The notes: generated by a model from the sequence alone, not told the origin. Shown: positions 7,341 through 16,750, counted from the first letter of the stretch. The stretch: 64,000 nt of DNA from Kriegella sp965368185 (GCA_965368185.1 CBDULZ010000006.1:27134-91133), one strand, 5' to 3'. Numbers and translations are program-made.

Positions 7341-9829
7341 TATTTACGCTTCGATTTTGCCGTAGTCTTTTTCTTTTTGGGAGCCTTTTTTTCAATGAGG
7401 GCCTTAGCCTCTTCCAACGATACCTTTGTGGCATCTACCGATTTGGCTATTTCTACCTTAGTTTTACCCTGTATAATATTATGTCTTCCCCATCGTGCCT
7501 TCTCAATGCGAATACCTTCCTCAGGCCACTCTTGCACCAATTTGTCTATTTCCTTTTGTTTCTTGGCTTCAATCAGTTCTTCAATATCTTGATGTGAAAG
7601 ATCATCAAAGTCATATTTCTTATTCACATTAATGAACATACCATCCCATTTGATAAAGGGCCCAAAGCGCCCAGTACCCTTGGTAACTTCTTTACCTTCA
7701 TAATTGGCAATCGGGGCATCTGCCTTTTGTTTTTCCTTAATAAGCACGATTGCCCTGTCAATATCAACATCGAAAGCACTTTCCCCTTTCTCTAGGGAAA
7801 CGAATTTTTTACCAAAACGGACGTAGGGCCCAAAACGACCTACATTAGCCTCGACCTCTTCACCTTCATAAACACCCAATTTTCTGGGCAATGTAAATAA
7901 CTCCATCGCCTCGTCATAGGTAATGGTATTTAATGATTGGTCAGGCAAAAGGCTGGCAAACAACGGTTTTTCTTCTTCCTCGACAGTGCCTATCTGTACC
8001 ATGGGACCAAACCTACCCAAGCGTACCGCAACTTGTCGTCCGGATTTTGGATCGGTACCCAAAACACGTTCTCCACTTGCCCGATCGGCATTTTCTTCAA
8101 CATCAAGTACCACTGGATGAAAGTCTTTGTAAAAATCTTTCATGACTTTCTGCCAATCTTCTTCTCCCTCGGCAATCTCATCGAAATCTTCTTCGACTTT
8201 CGCTGTGAAATTATAATCGAGAATGTTCGCAAAATGACTTACCAAAAAGTCATTTACGATGATGCCGATATCGGTAGGCACCATTTTTCCCTTATCGGAA
8301 CCGATAGTCTCTGAAAGACCCTTTTCTTTTACGGTACCCGACTCCAATACCAATTGCGCATATTTGCGCTCAACACCTTCGACAGAACCCTTTTCGATAT
8401 ACCCTCTATTTTGAATCGTAGAAATTGTAGGGGCATAAGTGGATGGTCTGCCTATACCTAATTCTTCCAACTTCTTTACTAGTGAAGCTTCCGTGAAACG
8501 GTATGGTGGTCTTGTAAAGCGTTCGGTAGCCGATATATATTGATTCAACAAAGCATCACCTACTGACATGGCCGGAAGCATTCCTTCTTGCTCCTCTGCT
8601 GTATCTTCCTCATCCAATCCTTCCATATAAACCTTCAGAAAGCCATCGAACTTAATAACCTCTCCGTTCGCGGTAAATTCTTCCGAATGTGTACTTGCCT
8701 TAATTTTAACATTGGTACGCTCTAACTGGGCGTCACTCATTTGCGAGGCTATCGTACGTTTCCATATCAGTTCGTATAATTTAGACTGATCACGATCCAG
8801 CGAAGGAGACTGTCGTGTCATATCGGTGGGGCGAATGGCCTCATGTGCTTCTTGTGCCCCTTTCGTCTTTCCCTTAAAGTTACGCACCGAACTGTATTTT
8901 TCACCATAGGTATCAATGATGGCATCTTTCGCAGCATTGATCGCCTCCCCCGAGAGGTTAACGCTATCCGTTCTCATATAAGTTATTAATCCCGCCTCGT
9001 ACAATCGTTGTGCCACTTGCATCGTACGACCGACAGAGAAATAAAGTTTTCGAGACGCCTCTTGCTGTAGCGTCGATGTAGTAAAGGGCGCTGACGGGGA
9101 TTTCTTTGCCGGTTTTTTATCTAAACTTCCGACCGAAAAATCAGCTCCAATATTTTTTTTCAAAAAATCCTCAGCCTCTTTTTTAGAAGCAAAGGTCTTA
9201 TTTAGTTTCGCCGTAAAGATGTTCCCATCTTCTGTTTTGAACTCTGCTGAAATTCTAAAAGACCCTTCTGGCACAAAGGCATCAATATCTCGCTCACGCT
9301 CTACGATCAATCGAACAGCGACCGACTGTACCCTACCGGCCGATAGGCCTGGTTTAATCTTTTTCCACAGTACAGGAGATAGTTGATACCCCACCAGTCG
9401 ATCCAAGACCCTTCGGGCTTGTTGGGCATTTACCAGATTGTAGTTTATTTCCCGTGGGTTCTCAATCGCCTTTTGTATGGCCGATTTCGTAATGGAATTG
9501 AATACGATGCGCTTGGTCTTGCTTTTATCCAGTCCCAGCGTTTCTACCAAATGCCATGAAATAGCCTCTCCCTCCCGGTCTTCATCACTGGCCAACCAAA
9601 TAGTTTCTGCTTTTGCCGCAAGTTCTTTTAGCTTTTTGACCAAAGCTTTTTTGTCTTTATCGACAATATATTTTGGTTCAAAATCATTATCGACATCTAC
9701 GCCCAGTTCTTTGGATGGTAAATCGGCTATATGCCCAAAACTGGACTCTACTTTATAATCTTTTCCTAAAAATTTCTCGATAGTCTTTGCCTTTGCGGGC
9801 GACTCTACAATTACTAAATTCTTGGCCAT
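7340..9829 (-). CDS. topA: DNA topoisomerase I (type IA)
   Basis: An 829-residue enzyme that relaxes negative supercoils through a covalent 5'-phosphotyrosine. The TOPRIM domain opens with LVIVESPAKAKTIEKFLG (residues 5-22) and has the acidic DEDREGE motif at 82-88. The catalytic tyrosine is Tyr284 in LITYMRTDSV. The C-terminal part has no four-Cys zinc fingers but carries three GRFGP repeats (LGRFGPMVQIG, VGRFGPYVRFG and TGRFGPFIKWD), as in other Bacteroidota TopA proteins, and ends in a Lys-rich tail of about 20 residues likely to bind DNA. A -7 box TACTTTTG lies 20 bases before the ATG. Its stop overlaps the arginase-fold start by one base. Confidence 0.97.
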   Translation of the reverse strand: MAKNLVIVESPAKAKTIEKFLGKDYKVESSFGHIADLPSKELGVDVDNDFEPKYIVDKDKKALVKKLKELAAKAETIWLASDEDREGEAISWHLVETLGLDKSKTKRIVFNSITKSAIQKAIENPREINYNLVNAQQARRVLDRLVGYQLSPVLWKKIKPGLSAGRVQSVAVRLIVERERDIDAFVPEGSFRISAEFKTEDGNIFTAKLNKTFASKKEAEDFLKKNIGADFSVGSLDKKPAKKSPSAPFTTSTLQQEASRKLYFSVGRTMQVAQRLYEAGLITYMRTDSVNLSGEAINAAKDAIIDTYGEKYSSVRNFKGKTKGAQEAHEAIRPTDMTRQSPSLDRDQSKLYELIWKRTIASQMSDAQLERTNVKIKASTHSEEFTANGEVIKFDGFLKVYMEGLDEEDTAEEQEGMLPAMSVGDALLNQYISATERFTRPPYRFTEASLVKKLEELGIGRPSTYAPTISTIQNRGYIEKGSVEGVERKYAQLVLESGTVKEKGLSETIGSDKGKMVPTDIGIIVNDFLVSHFANILDYNFTAKVEEDFDEIAEGEEDWQKVMKDFYKDFHPVVLDVEENADRASGERVLGTDPKSGRQVAVRLGRFGPMVQIGTVEEEEKPLFASLLPDQSLNTITYDEAMELFTLPRKLGVYEGEEVEANVGRFGPYVRFGKKFVSLEKGESAFDVDIDRAIVLIKEKQKADAPIANYEGKEVTKGTGRFGPFIKWDGMFINVNKKYDFDDLSHQDIEELIEAKKQKEIDKLVQEWPEEGIRIEKARWGRHNIIQGKTKVEIAKSVDATKVSLEEAKALIEKKAPKKKKTTAKSKRK

Positions 9830-9848
9830 TCATGGTTTTTTGATGCAA

Positions 9849-9856
9849 CAAAAGTA
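9849..9856 (-). promoter_or_regulatory. -7 promoter box TACTTTTG before topA
   Basis: An exact minus-strand match to TAnnTTTG with 19 bases between box and ATG, giving a leader of about 15 bases. No TTTG is seen at the -33 position. Confidence 0.5.
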
Positions 9857-9898
9857 GTTGAATTTTTTAATTTGGTGCTACACCTTATTTATATGTAT

Positions 9899-9929
9899 AA
9901 AAAAACGCCCTGTTTCAGTAGGGCGTTTC
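9899..9929 (-). terminator. Terminator after the LVIVD lipoprotein gene
   Basis: The 9-bp stem AAACGCCCT (903-911 of the 9 kb block) with AGGGCGTTT (920-928) and an 8-base loop is followed on the minus strand by seven T. It separates the LVIVD gene from topA, which reads the same way. Confidence 0.88.
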
Positions 9930-9948
9930 AATCGAAATTTTCAACGTT

Positions 9949-11199
9949 TTAATTTAGTTGCAAAGTGCTTAGTAACGCTATATCATTCTCAAGATAAGTA
10001 TATTGATAAAGCACGCCATCACCGACCATTAAAAGGTTATCGTTCAATGGTATCACATCAAATGTATTGATGTTTTCGAAATGATTCAAAGTTATCAAAT
10101 CATCAACATTTGTTTTATCGTAAACTTTCAACCCCGAGTCACCATCACAAACAAATAACTTTTCTTCTTTGATGCCGAGCCCATAGGGTCCGTCCATGGC
10201 ATAGCTTACTTTAAGGACTGGCTCAAAAATGTTCGAAATGTCGATAATAAAAAGTCCGCTTTCCGTAGCGCCACATTGATTGCCGCCCCTCAGCGTGACA
10301 TAGGCATAATCACCGTCGACCACAACGGGGTCGCAGGCGGTGCCGTGCTGAAATTCAGAAACGAAGGTCGGATTTGCCGGAGAGGCGATATCATATATAT
10401 ACATACCGCGCATACTGCCCAAAAACAAATAATGTCCTTGGTTAAAAATAGTCTCAATATCGAACCCTGCATAGACATCTTCCAGATCTTGAGGGTTTTC
10501 CAAATCGGAAATATTGAAAATATTAATATTATGGCTATCTACGGCATAAAGAAAATTATCGACTATTTTAAAGCGCGCCAATGAACCCCCTTGACCTACC
10601 GAAGCATCATTGGCCGCCTCGGCAAAAAAAACATCATCCATTCGATTTACAAATTGGCTTTCATATTCCTCGATCGAACGTCTTTCGGTCACCAGTTCCC
10701 AACCAACGATCATCTCATTTTCATAATCAATGTCTTCCCATTCAAAAAAATCGGCCTCTGCTGGCCAGACCACATTGTCTCTAAGCACATTTTCCAATCT
10801 GTTTACGATTGTTATATCTTCGAGGTTTGAAATATCGAGTACGACCAAATCGGTAAGACTATCGGCATATAGATAGTCGTCTTTTACTGAAATATCTACA
10901 TTGCCTGCTATTTTGATAAAAGACACCTTTTTGGGATTTTCGGGATCGCTATTATCGATTACATGCACACCCCTAAATTTGTCATTTACAAAAATGTAGT
11001 TTTTGTAGGCATAAATTTTTCCTGAACTTTCAATAGGCGCAGGTGGTACAATTGTAACACTATTCTTAAATTCTGTCTTGGAAATTTTCAAGGGGCGGGC
11101 CACCTGATAATCGGCATATTTGTCTTGATCCTCGTTTGTATCACAAGAAACGAAAAGTAGCGCACTGACAAACAGAAGTAGCAGCATTTTGTTTTTCAT
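9949..11199 (-). CDS. LVIVD-repeat lipoprotein
   Basis: A 416-residue predicted lipoprotein: MKNKMLLLLFVSALLFVSCD gives a lipobox FVSC (Cys19). The mature protein is made of repeats of about 40-45 residues with the pattern Y-x-Y-hydrophobic-D...L-x-V-x-DISNLxxP, for example YLYADSLTDLVVLDISNLED and LFVCDGDSGLKVYDKTN. These are LVIVD-type beta-propeller blades, likely six or seven, forming a surface or periplasmic propeller. The specific function is unknown; such proteins usually bind partners rather than catalyse. It stands alone between terminators on the minus strand. Confidence 0.85.
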   Translation of the reverse strand: MKNKMLLLLFVSALLFVSCDTNEDQDKYADYQVARPLKISKTEFKNSVTIVPPAPIESSGKIYAYKNYIFVNDKFRGVHVIDNSDPENPKKVSFIKIAGNVDISVKDDYLYADSLTDLVVLDISNLEDITIVNRLENVLRDNVVWPAEADFFEWEDIDYENEMIVGWELVTERRSIEEYESQFVNRMDDVFFAEAANDASVGQGGSLARFKIVDNFLYAVDSHNINIFNISDLENPQDLEDVYAGFDIETIFNQGHYLFLGSMRGMYIYDIASPANPTFVSEFQHGTACDPVVVDGDYAYVTLRGGNQCGATESGLFIIDISNIFEPVLKVSYAMDGPYGLGIKEEKLFVCDGDSGLKVYDKTNVDDLITLNHFENINTFDVIPLNDNLLMVGDGVLYQYTYLENDIALLSTLQLN

Positions 11200-11330
11200 A
11201 ACTATTTTAATTGTAGGGTTTTATATTAGCAAGATGTCAAAACTCAATTGAAGTTGCGTCTAAAAGAGGCAAAAAATTGATATCCTTTTCAAACTTAGTG
11301 GGTCATTACCTAGCTCTATTTCAAAATATT

Positions 11331-11351
11331 ATAACGGAAATTAGCCGTTAT
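11331..11351 (-). terminator. Weak terminator after the methyltransferase gene
   Basis: A 7-bp perfect stem ATAACGG/CCGTTAT with a 7-base loop lies three bases after the methyltransferase stop. On the minus strand it is followed by AATATTTT, a broken T-tract, so termination may be partial. Confidence 0.55.
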
Positions 11352-11354
11352 GAA

Positions 11355-12026
11355 TCAAAAGTTTTGATAGAGCGTGGTTGTAATTTGGCTTCGCTGCCTA
11401 AAACCTATCGTCAAAAGGTTTTCTTCCTTTAACGGATTCAAATCAAATGGAGGCTGGGTCAATACCACTCCGCTTTTCTTTCCCAACCGGATGTCATAAT
11501 CTGTTGGCTTATCTATATTGGGAACGAATTCGGCAAAGGGCAAATGCTCGGTAACCACCAGAAAACGATATTTTCTTAATTTTGGTATTAGGGCCAAAAT
11601 TTCTTCATTGGATAAATGTTGTAGCACTTGTCGTAGGATAGCACAGTTTCCGTCGGGTAGTGTATCTTCAATAATATCAAGACATTTAAAAGTCAACTTA
11701 TCCTCATTGAACAAGGTTTGATTTCGTTGAATCAAGGCATCGACTACATCGATACCGATATAACCTTTTGAGAAGGGTACCAACTGCCGACCCACATTAA
11801 AATCACCACAACCTAAATCGCAAATAACCAATTTCTCATTGAAGGAAGCAAGCCATTTAGTAATTGCTAGAATATAGGGCTCCACTATTTTTCGCTTATG
11901 CGAACCTGAACCCGAGTAAAATGATTCGTTTTTACCTCCCCAAAGGTTTTCTTTGTAGATCTGGGCCATCACCTCCTTGATAGTGCTAACTTTTTGATCT
12001 TTTTTTTCCATATCATTCTCTGGCAT
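11355..12026 (-). CDS. Class I SAM-dependent methyltransferase
   Basis: A 223-residue predicted cytoplasmic methyltransferase. Motif I for S-adenosylmethionine is VICDLGCGDFNVGRQLVP at about residues 68-85, followed by the acidic residue of motif II in GYIGIDVVDALIQRN. A motif resembling the post-I region, CAILRQVLQHLSNEEI, comes at about 129-144. The substrate is not recognisable; the compact single-domain form fits a small-molecule or tRNA/protein methylase. The stated ATG and one five codons downstream (12011) are both possible. It is divergent from miaB and has no obvious partner. Confidence 0.75.
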   Translation of the reverse strand: MPENDMEKKDQKVSTIKEVMAQIYKENLWGGKNESFYSGSGSHKRKIVEPYILAITKWLASFNEKLVICDLGCGDFNVGRQLVPFSKGYIGIDVVDALIQRNQTLFNEDKLTFKCLDIIEDTLPDGNCAILRQVLQHLSNEEILALIPKLRKYRFLVVTEHLPFAEFVPNIDKPTDYDIRLGKKSGVVLTQPPFDLNPLKEENLLTIGFRQRSQITTTLYQNF

Positions 12027-12079
12027 AAACGAGAATATCCATTATTTTATTTTTCGTATAAGGTTCTTATCAAAATAAA

Positions 12080-12109
12080 GGAATGATTTGTGGGCAATTT
12101 AATCATTCC
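12080..12109 (-). terminator. Stem-loop GGAATGATT/AATCATTCC, terminator-like on the minus strand
   Basis: A 9-bp perfect stem (12080-12088 with 12101-12109) and a 12-base loop. The minus strand continues TTTATTTT. It sits between two divergent genes, where no terminator is expected, but three bases past the stop of a short remnant reading frame. Confidence 0.5.
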
Positions 12110-12111
12110 CT

Positions 12112-12165
12112 TTAACTCTCTAGAGCGGCCTTTAGAAATTCATCGAGCCCCATAATACAACCGGT
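12112..12165 (-). pseudogene. Possible C-terminal remnant of a lost gene
   Basis: A short minus-strand frame reads TGCIMGLDEFLKAALES then TAA (12114-12112), closed upstream by a TAA at 12168-12166. The amphipathic ending DEFLKAALES looks like a real protein C terminus, and a terminator-like hairpin follows immediately. The simplest reading is the tail of a deleted minus-strand gene left with its terminator. A chance frame cannot be excluded at this length, and I do not recognise the parent family. Confidence 0.25.
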
Positions 12166-12214
12166 TTAACCAAAATTTATAACTGCCATATTGTCACTAT
12201 CTTAGAATTAGCAT

Positions 12215-12222
12215 TATCTTTG
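12215..12222 (+). promoter_or_regulatory. -7 promoter box TATCTTTG before miaB
   Basis: An exact TAnnTTTG match. A TTGT lies at 12191-12194, 20 bases upstream, a near-fit for the -33 TTTG. It leaves a miaB leader of roughly 95 bases. Confidence 0.6.
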
Positions 12223-12321
12223 TCTCCCCGAAACACATTCCTTTTTACGTGAGGAGATAAAGGAAAGTAGAAAGAACTAGTAACTTTCGGGTAAATTCAA
12301 TTGACTGCAAACAGGTTTTAA

Positions 12322-13767
12322 ATGGAGAAAACAATAGACGAATCTTTACAAGGTTCTGTACTCACCTTGGAGGATAACAAAAAGAACAACCGGAAGCTTT
12401 ACATTGAAAGTTACGGATGCCAGATGAATTTTTCCGATAGTGAAATAGTCGCATCCATTTTAGCAAAAGAAGGTTTTAATACCACCCAAAGTCTTGATGA
12501 CGCCGACCTTGTTCTCGTAAATACCTGCTCCATTCGAGAAAAAGCTGAGCTTACTGTGCGAAAACGGCTCGAAAAATTTAATGCGGTAAAGAAAAATAGA
12601 CCCCATCTAAAGGTGGGTGTTTTGGGTTGTATGGCCGAACGTTTGAAAAGTCAGCTGCTCGAAGAGGAAAAAATTGTGGATATGGTCGTGGGGCCCGATG
12701 CGTACAAAGACCTGCCCAATCTTGTTCAAGAAATTGATGAAGGCAGAAATGCCGTCAATGTAATGCTCTCTAAAGAGGAAACCTATGGCGATATCGCCCC
12801 GGTACGCCTAAATTCAAACGGGGTAACCGCATTCGTATCTATCACCCGAGGTTGTGACAACATGTGTACTTTTTGCGTCGTACCCTTTACCCGAGGGCGC
12901 GAGCGTAGCCGAGACCCACGTTCTATTATTAGTGAGGTGAATGATTTATGGCGCAAAGGATTTCGTGAAATAACCTTATTAGGGCAAAATGTAGACAGCT
13001 ACCTATGGTATGGTGGAGGATTAAAAAAAGATCTGGACAAAGCTACCGACATGCAAAAGGCCACCTCGGTAACCTTCGCACAATTACTTGAACTGGTAGC
13101 CACTGCACAACCGAAGATGCGAATTCGCTTTTCGACCTCCAACCCGCAAGACATGACGCTTGAGGTAATTCATACCATGGCGAAACACAAGAATATCTGT
13201 AATTATATTCATCTTCCGGTGCAAAGCGGAAGCAATCGAATTCTGAAAGAGATGAATCGTTTGCACACCCGTGAAGAGTATTTTGAGCTAATTGATAACA
13301 TCAAAAAAATCATTCCCGATTGCGCAGTATCACAGGATATGATTACCGGTTTTCCTTCCGAGACCGAAGAAGATCACAAAAATACTTTATCGTTGATGGA
13401 GTATGTGAAATACGATTACGGATTTATGTTCGCATATTCAGAAAGACCTGGAACCATGGCGGCCAGAAAACTAGAGGATGATGTTCCAGAAGAAATCAAA
13501 AAACGTAGGCTGTCGGAAATAATCGCCCTACAAAGAGAACATTGTCAAGAAAGAACCCAACAGCATGTTGGAAAGGTTCAAGAAATACTTATTGAAGGTT
13601 CATCGAAGAAATCGGATGCCCATTGGATGGGTCGCAATTCACAGAACACAGTCGCAGTATTCCCAAAGGAAAACTACAAAGTAGGAGAATTTGTCAACGT
13701 AAAAATGCTCAATTGTACTTCGGCCACCTTGATCGGTGAAGCAGTGGGCTATTCCGAAAACAATTAA
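12322..13767 (+). CDS. miaB: tRNA-2-methylthio-N6-dimethylallyladenosine synthase MiaB
   Basis: A 481-residue radical-SAM methylthiotransferase that adds the 2-methylthio group to i6A37 of tRNAs reading UNN codons. The N-terminal UPF0004 domain binds one 4Fe-4S cluster through Cys33 (YGCQMNFSDSE), Cys69 (NTCSIREKAE) and Cys103 (LGCMAERL). The radical-SAM cluster is held by Cys178, Cys182 and Cys185 in GCDNMCTFCVVPFTRG. A C-terminal TRAM domain covers about residues 410-475. It lacks an obvious regulator of its own, and a -7 box lies about 100 bases upstream. The tRNA-Phe in this window, with A37 next to GAA, is a natural substrate. Confidence 0.97.
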   Translation: MEKTIDESLQGSVLTLEDNKKNNRKLYIESYGCQMNFSDSEIVASILAKEGFNTTQSLDDADLVLVNTCSIREKAELTVRKRLEKFNAVKKNRPHLKVGVLGCMAERLKSQLLEEEKIVDMVVGPDAYKDLPNLVQEIDEGRNAVNVMLSKEETYGDIAPVRLNSNGVTAFVSITRGCDNMCTFCVVPFTRGRERSRDPRSIISEVNDLWRKGFREITLLGQNVDSYLWYGGGLKKDLDKATDMQKATSVTFAQLLELVATAQPKMRIRFSTSNPQDMTLEVIHTMAKHKNICNYIHLPVQSGSNRILKEMNRLHTREEYFELIDNIKKIIPDCAVSQDMITGFPSETEEDHKNTLSLMEYVKYDYGFMFAYSERPGTMAARKLEDDVPEEIKKRRLSEIIALQREHCQERTQQHVGKVQEILIEGSSKKSDAHWMGRNSQNTVAVFPKENYKVGEFVNVKMLNCTSATLIGEAVGYSENN

Positions 13768-13849
13768 GTGTTTCACATGTTTATAGAAATTATTTAAAGC
13801 AAGTAGAATCTCTGATTGTTATTCAAGAGTAAAGGGACAAGAAAAATAA

Positions 13850-15121
13850 ATGGAATCTATACAAGCTATAAAACAGCGCTTTGAAATCATTGGTAACGAT
13901 GTGAAGCTTAATCGCGCCATTGAAAAGGCCATGCAAGTTGCCCCTACTGATATTTCAGTCTTGGTAACTGGCGAGAGCGGGGTTGGAAAAGAGGCAATTC
14001 CCAAGATCATTCATTCCCTTTCCCATCGTAAACATGCAAAATATATTGCTGTTAACTGCGGGGCCATTCCCGAGGGCACTATAGACAGCGAACTTTTCGG
14101 TCATGAAAAAGGAGCCTTCACCGGCGCTACGCAAACCCGTAGTGGTTATTTTGAAGTTGCCGATGGTGGTACTATTTTTCTAGATGAGGTAGGAGAACTT
14201 CCCCTGACCACACAAGTACGGTTGCTTCGGGTTCTAGAAAATGGCGAGTTTTTGAAAGTTGGATCTTCCCAAACACAAAAGACCAATGTGCGCATTGTAG
14301 CAGCCACTAACGTAAATATGTTCGAGGCAATTAAAAAAGAAAAATTCAGGGAAGACTTGTACTATCGTCTGAGCACTGTTGAAATTAACATTCCGCCGCT
14401 ACGCGAACGCCGCGACGACATTCATCTCTTATTTCGGAAATTTGCTTCCGATTTTGGACAGAAATATAAAATGCCCACAATTCGTTTAGAAGACGATGCC
14501 GTTCAGGTGTTATTAAAATACCGTTGGCCGGGAAACATCCGTCAGCTTCGGAACATTGCCGAGCAGGTATCGGTATTGGAAGAAAGTCGGGCCGTTTCGG
14601 CATATACATTGAACAGTTATTTACCGAATTCACAGGGTTCTAATCTACCGGCAGTTATTAGTCGCGAAAAGAAGGAAAGCGATTTCACCAACGAACGCGA
14701 AATACTCTATAAGGTATTGTTCGATATGAAAGGTGACCTTAACGACCTTAAAAAACTGACCTTGGAATTACTGAAGAACAATGACTCTCAAAAGGTACAG
14801 GAAGAAAACGAGAACTTGATCCAAAAAATTTACGGCGACAACGAAGAAGAAATAGAAGAAGAACAAAATACCAATACGACCATGGAAGTAATGCAACTTC
14901 CTGAACACGAAAGCGAAAAGATAATGCCTAAATCCCAGGAAGACAAATATCATTTTGCCGAAGAAATAGAAGAAGAGGAAACCCTATCTTTACAAGACAA
15001 AGAAATAGAACTAATTAAAAAATCGCTGGAACGCAATCGGGGAAAACGAAAAGCCGCCGCATCGGAACTCGGTATTTCCGAACGAACGCTTTACCGAAAA
15101 ATAAAACAATATGACCTTTAA
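13850..15121 (+). CDS. Sigma-54-dependent transcriptional activator, no receiver domain
   Basis: A 423-residue enhancer-binding protein that uses ATP hydrolysis to open sigma-54 promoters. The AAA+ domain begins almost at residue 12: Walker A GESGVGKE at about 42-49, the sigma-54 contact loop GAFTGA at about 88-93, Walker B GTIFLDEVGEL, and the arginine finger region FREDLYYRLS. An acidic Glu-rich linker (about 290-370) leads to a C-terminal Fis helix-turn-helix (KRKAAASELGISERTLYRKI). There is no N-terminal receiver, GAF or PAS domain, so control must be by expression, partner binding or the acidic linker. It lies 82 bases after miaB and 67 before lptE. No -24/-12 site was seen in the adjacent gaps. 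Confidence 0.93.
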   Translation: MESIQAIKQRFEIIGNDVKLNRAIEKAMQVAPTDISVLVTGESGVGKEAIPKIIHSLSHRKHAKYIAVNCGAIPEGTIDSELFGHEKGAFTGATQTRSGYFEVADGGTIFLDEVGELPLTTQVRLLRVLENGEFLKVGSSQTQKTNVRIVAATNVNMFEAIKKEKFREDLYYRLSTVEINIPPLRERRDDIHLLFRKFASDFGQKYKMPTIRLEDDAVQVLLKYRWPGNIRQLRNIAEQVSVLEESRAVSAYTLNSYLPNSQGSNLPAVISREKKESDFTNEREILYKVLFDMKGDLNDLKKLTLELLKNNDSQKVQEENENLIQKIYGDNEEEIEEEQNTNTTMEVMQLPEHESEKIMPKSQEDKYHFAEEIEEEETLSLQDKEIELIKKSLERNRGKRKAAASELGISERTLYRKIKQYDL

Positions 15122-15188
15122 AATCAACTTCACAAACCAAGTTTCCGATTTTGGTCACCATCAAATATCACAAACCCAAGTCTTTTAG

Positions 15189-15719
15189 ATGACACTTAGA
15201 TTGAATAGATTAAAAACCTTGTTTGCCTTTTGCCTCCCCCTTTTTTTGTTTTGGGGCTGTGGCATTTATAATTTTACTGGTGGTAATGTGGGTACGGCTA
15301 CCTCGTTCACGGTTCCCACATTTCAGAACTATGCCTCACAAAGTCCAGGGTCGACCTTTGAACCGGGTCTTGAACGAGATTTCACTTTGGCATTGCAAGA
15401 CCGAATATTGAATCAGACCAATCTCGATTTGACCCCTAATAACGGCGATTTGTTATATGAAGGCGAAATCGTGGAATACCGTATATCGCCAATGTCAGCT
15501 ACGGCCCAGCAGACAGCGGCACAAAACAGGCTAACTATGGCGGTTAAAGTGAGATTCTATAATAAAACAAAAGAAGATGCCGATTTTGATCAGCGCTTTT
15601 CCTTTTTCTATGATTATCCCGCGGCCTCACAATTATCATCGGTCAAAGACGAGGCTTTGCAAGTTATTTTTGAACGTATAACACAAGATATTTTTAACGC
15701 TTCACTTGCAGACTGGTAA
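15189..15719 (+). CDS. lptE: LPS assembly lipoprotein LptE-like
   Basis: A 176-residue predicted outer-membrane lipoprotein that would plug LptD during lipopolysaccharide insertion. The signal peptide runs to the lipobox-like LFWGC (Cys24). The mature start GIYNFTGGN and the body, which has a conserved FTVPTFQNYASQS beta strand and an alternating amphipathic C-terminal half, fit the Bacteroidota LptE family (related to DUF799/LptE). It comes after the sigma-54 activator and before a TPR protein and secG. LptE in this phylum is very divergent from the enterobacterial protein, so the name rests on family pattern and context. Confidence 0.8.
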   Translation: MTLRLNRLKTLFAFCLPLFLFWGCGIYNFTGGNVGTATSFTVPTFQNYASQSPGSTFEPGLERDFTLALQDRILNQTNLDLTPNNGDLLYEGEIVEYRISPMSATAQQTAAQNRLTMAVKVRFYNKTKEDADFDQRFSFFYDYPAASQLSSVKDEALQVIFERITQDIFNASLADW

Positions 15720-15816
15720 AATATTTTCGACATTTTACGGTACCGAGAACCCATGAATTCTCAAATATGACGACCGTTATTTAAAACTGAACAGCGTGTA
15801 GCAGCTAATAGTACAA

Positions 15817-16746
15817 ATGAAAGTACAAGATTTTACATATCTCTTACAAAACCCCAACAAGGTAATTTCCCCTGTTCAAACCAAAAACTTGGAAGATATA
15901 CTTGAGGAGTATCCCTACTTTCAGGCGGCAAAAGCACTGCATCTAAAGGGACTCAAAAACCTGAATAGCTTTAAATACAACAAGGCCCTCAAGATTACCG
16001 CAGCTTACACAACAGATCGCGACATTCTATTCGATTTCATCACCTCCGACACGTTTTTACAAAACACGATTGCAGACACCATTGCCGGTAAGACCACCCC
16101 TTTGATCGACAAGGAAATTATTTCAGAGGAAGTCGTAACCACATCAGAGAGCACTTCAACGCCTACTCATACTACCCCCGCCGCATCATTGACATTGACT
16201 TCCGAGGATGCCGATCAAATTCTAGACCCAAAACTTTTCAAGTCGAAAGACCCGGAAATAGATAAAAAATTAGCTGAAGAATCAAAGGCCAAACAGCAAT
16301 TAGAGTTGGGCAAGCCCTTACCCTTTACGAAAAAGGAAAAGTATTCTTTTGCAGAATGGCTTCAACTAACATCACCCAAGGCAATTCAAAGAAATAAGCA
16401 AGTTGCAGATACAACTTCCGATATAGAAGAAGTACAATTTTCAATGGAGGAAGAGGTCTTAAAAAAGAAAAAATTCGAACTAATAGACAAGTTCATTGAA
16501 AACAAACCGAAAATAGCCCCAATCGACAAAGAGGACGTATACCCAAAAATAGATATCAAGCCTTCGATTGAACTTGATAGAAAAGAGCTGATGACAGAGA
16601 CCTTGGCCAAGGTCTATTTGGAACAAAAAAAGTACAAAAAAGCCATTCAATCCTACAAAATTTTAAGTTTGAAATATCCGGAAAAAAGTGGTTTCTTTGC
16701 AGACCGAATTCGAGCGGTAGAAAAATTACAGAAAGAAAACAAATAA
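15817..16746 (+). CDS. Tetratricopeptide-type protein of unknown function
   Basis: A 309-residue soluble protein without signal peptide. The N-terminal 80 residues form a helical block (VQDFTYLLQNPNKVISPVQT and the following YPYFQAAKALHLKGL) conserved in position before secG in flavobacteria. The centre is low-complexity, with Thr/Ser-rich and Lys/Glu-rich parts. The C terminus has one clear TPR-like helix pair (LAKVYLEQKKYKKAIQSYKI and LKYPEKSGFFADRI, about 265-305). It starts 97 bases after lptE and ends 4 bases before secG, so it is cotranscribed with secG. A scaffold role is plausible, but no function can be assigned. Confidence 0.7.
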   Translation: MKVQDFTYLLQNPNKVISPVQTKNLEDILEEYPYFQAAKALHLKGLKNLNSFKYNKALKITAAYTTDRDILFDFITSDTFLQNTIADTIAGKTTPLIDKEIISEEVVTTSESTSTPTHTTPAASLTLTSEDADQILDPKLFKSKDPEIDKKLAEESKAKQQLELGKPLPFTKKEKYSFAEWLQLTSPKAIQRNKQVADTTSDIEEVQFSMEEEVLKKKKFELIDKFIENKPKIAPIDKEDVYPKIDIKPSIELDRKELMTETLAKVYLEQKKYKKAIQSYKILSLKYPEKSGFFADRIRAVEKLQKENK

Positions 16747-16750
16747 TATA

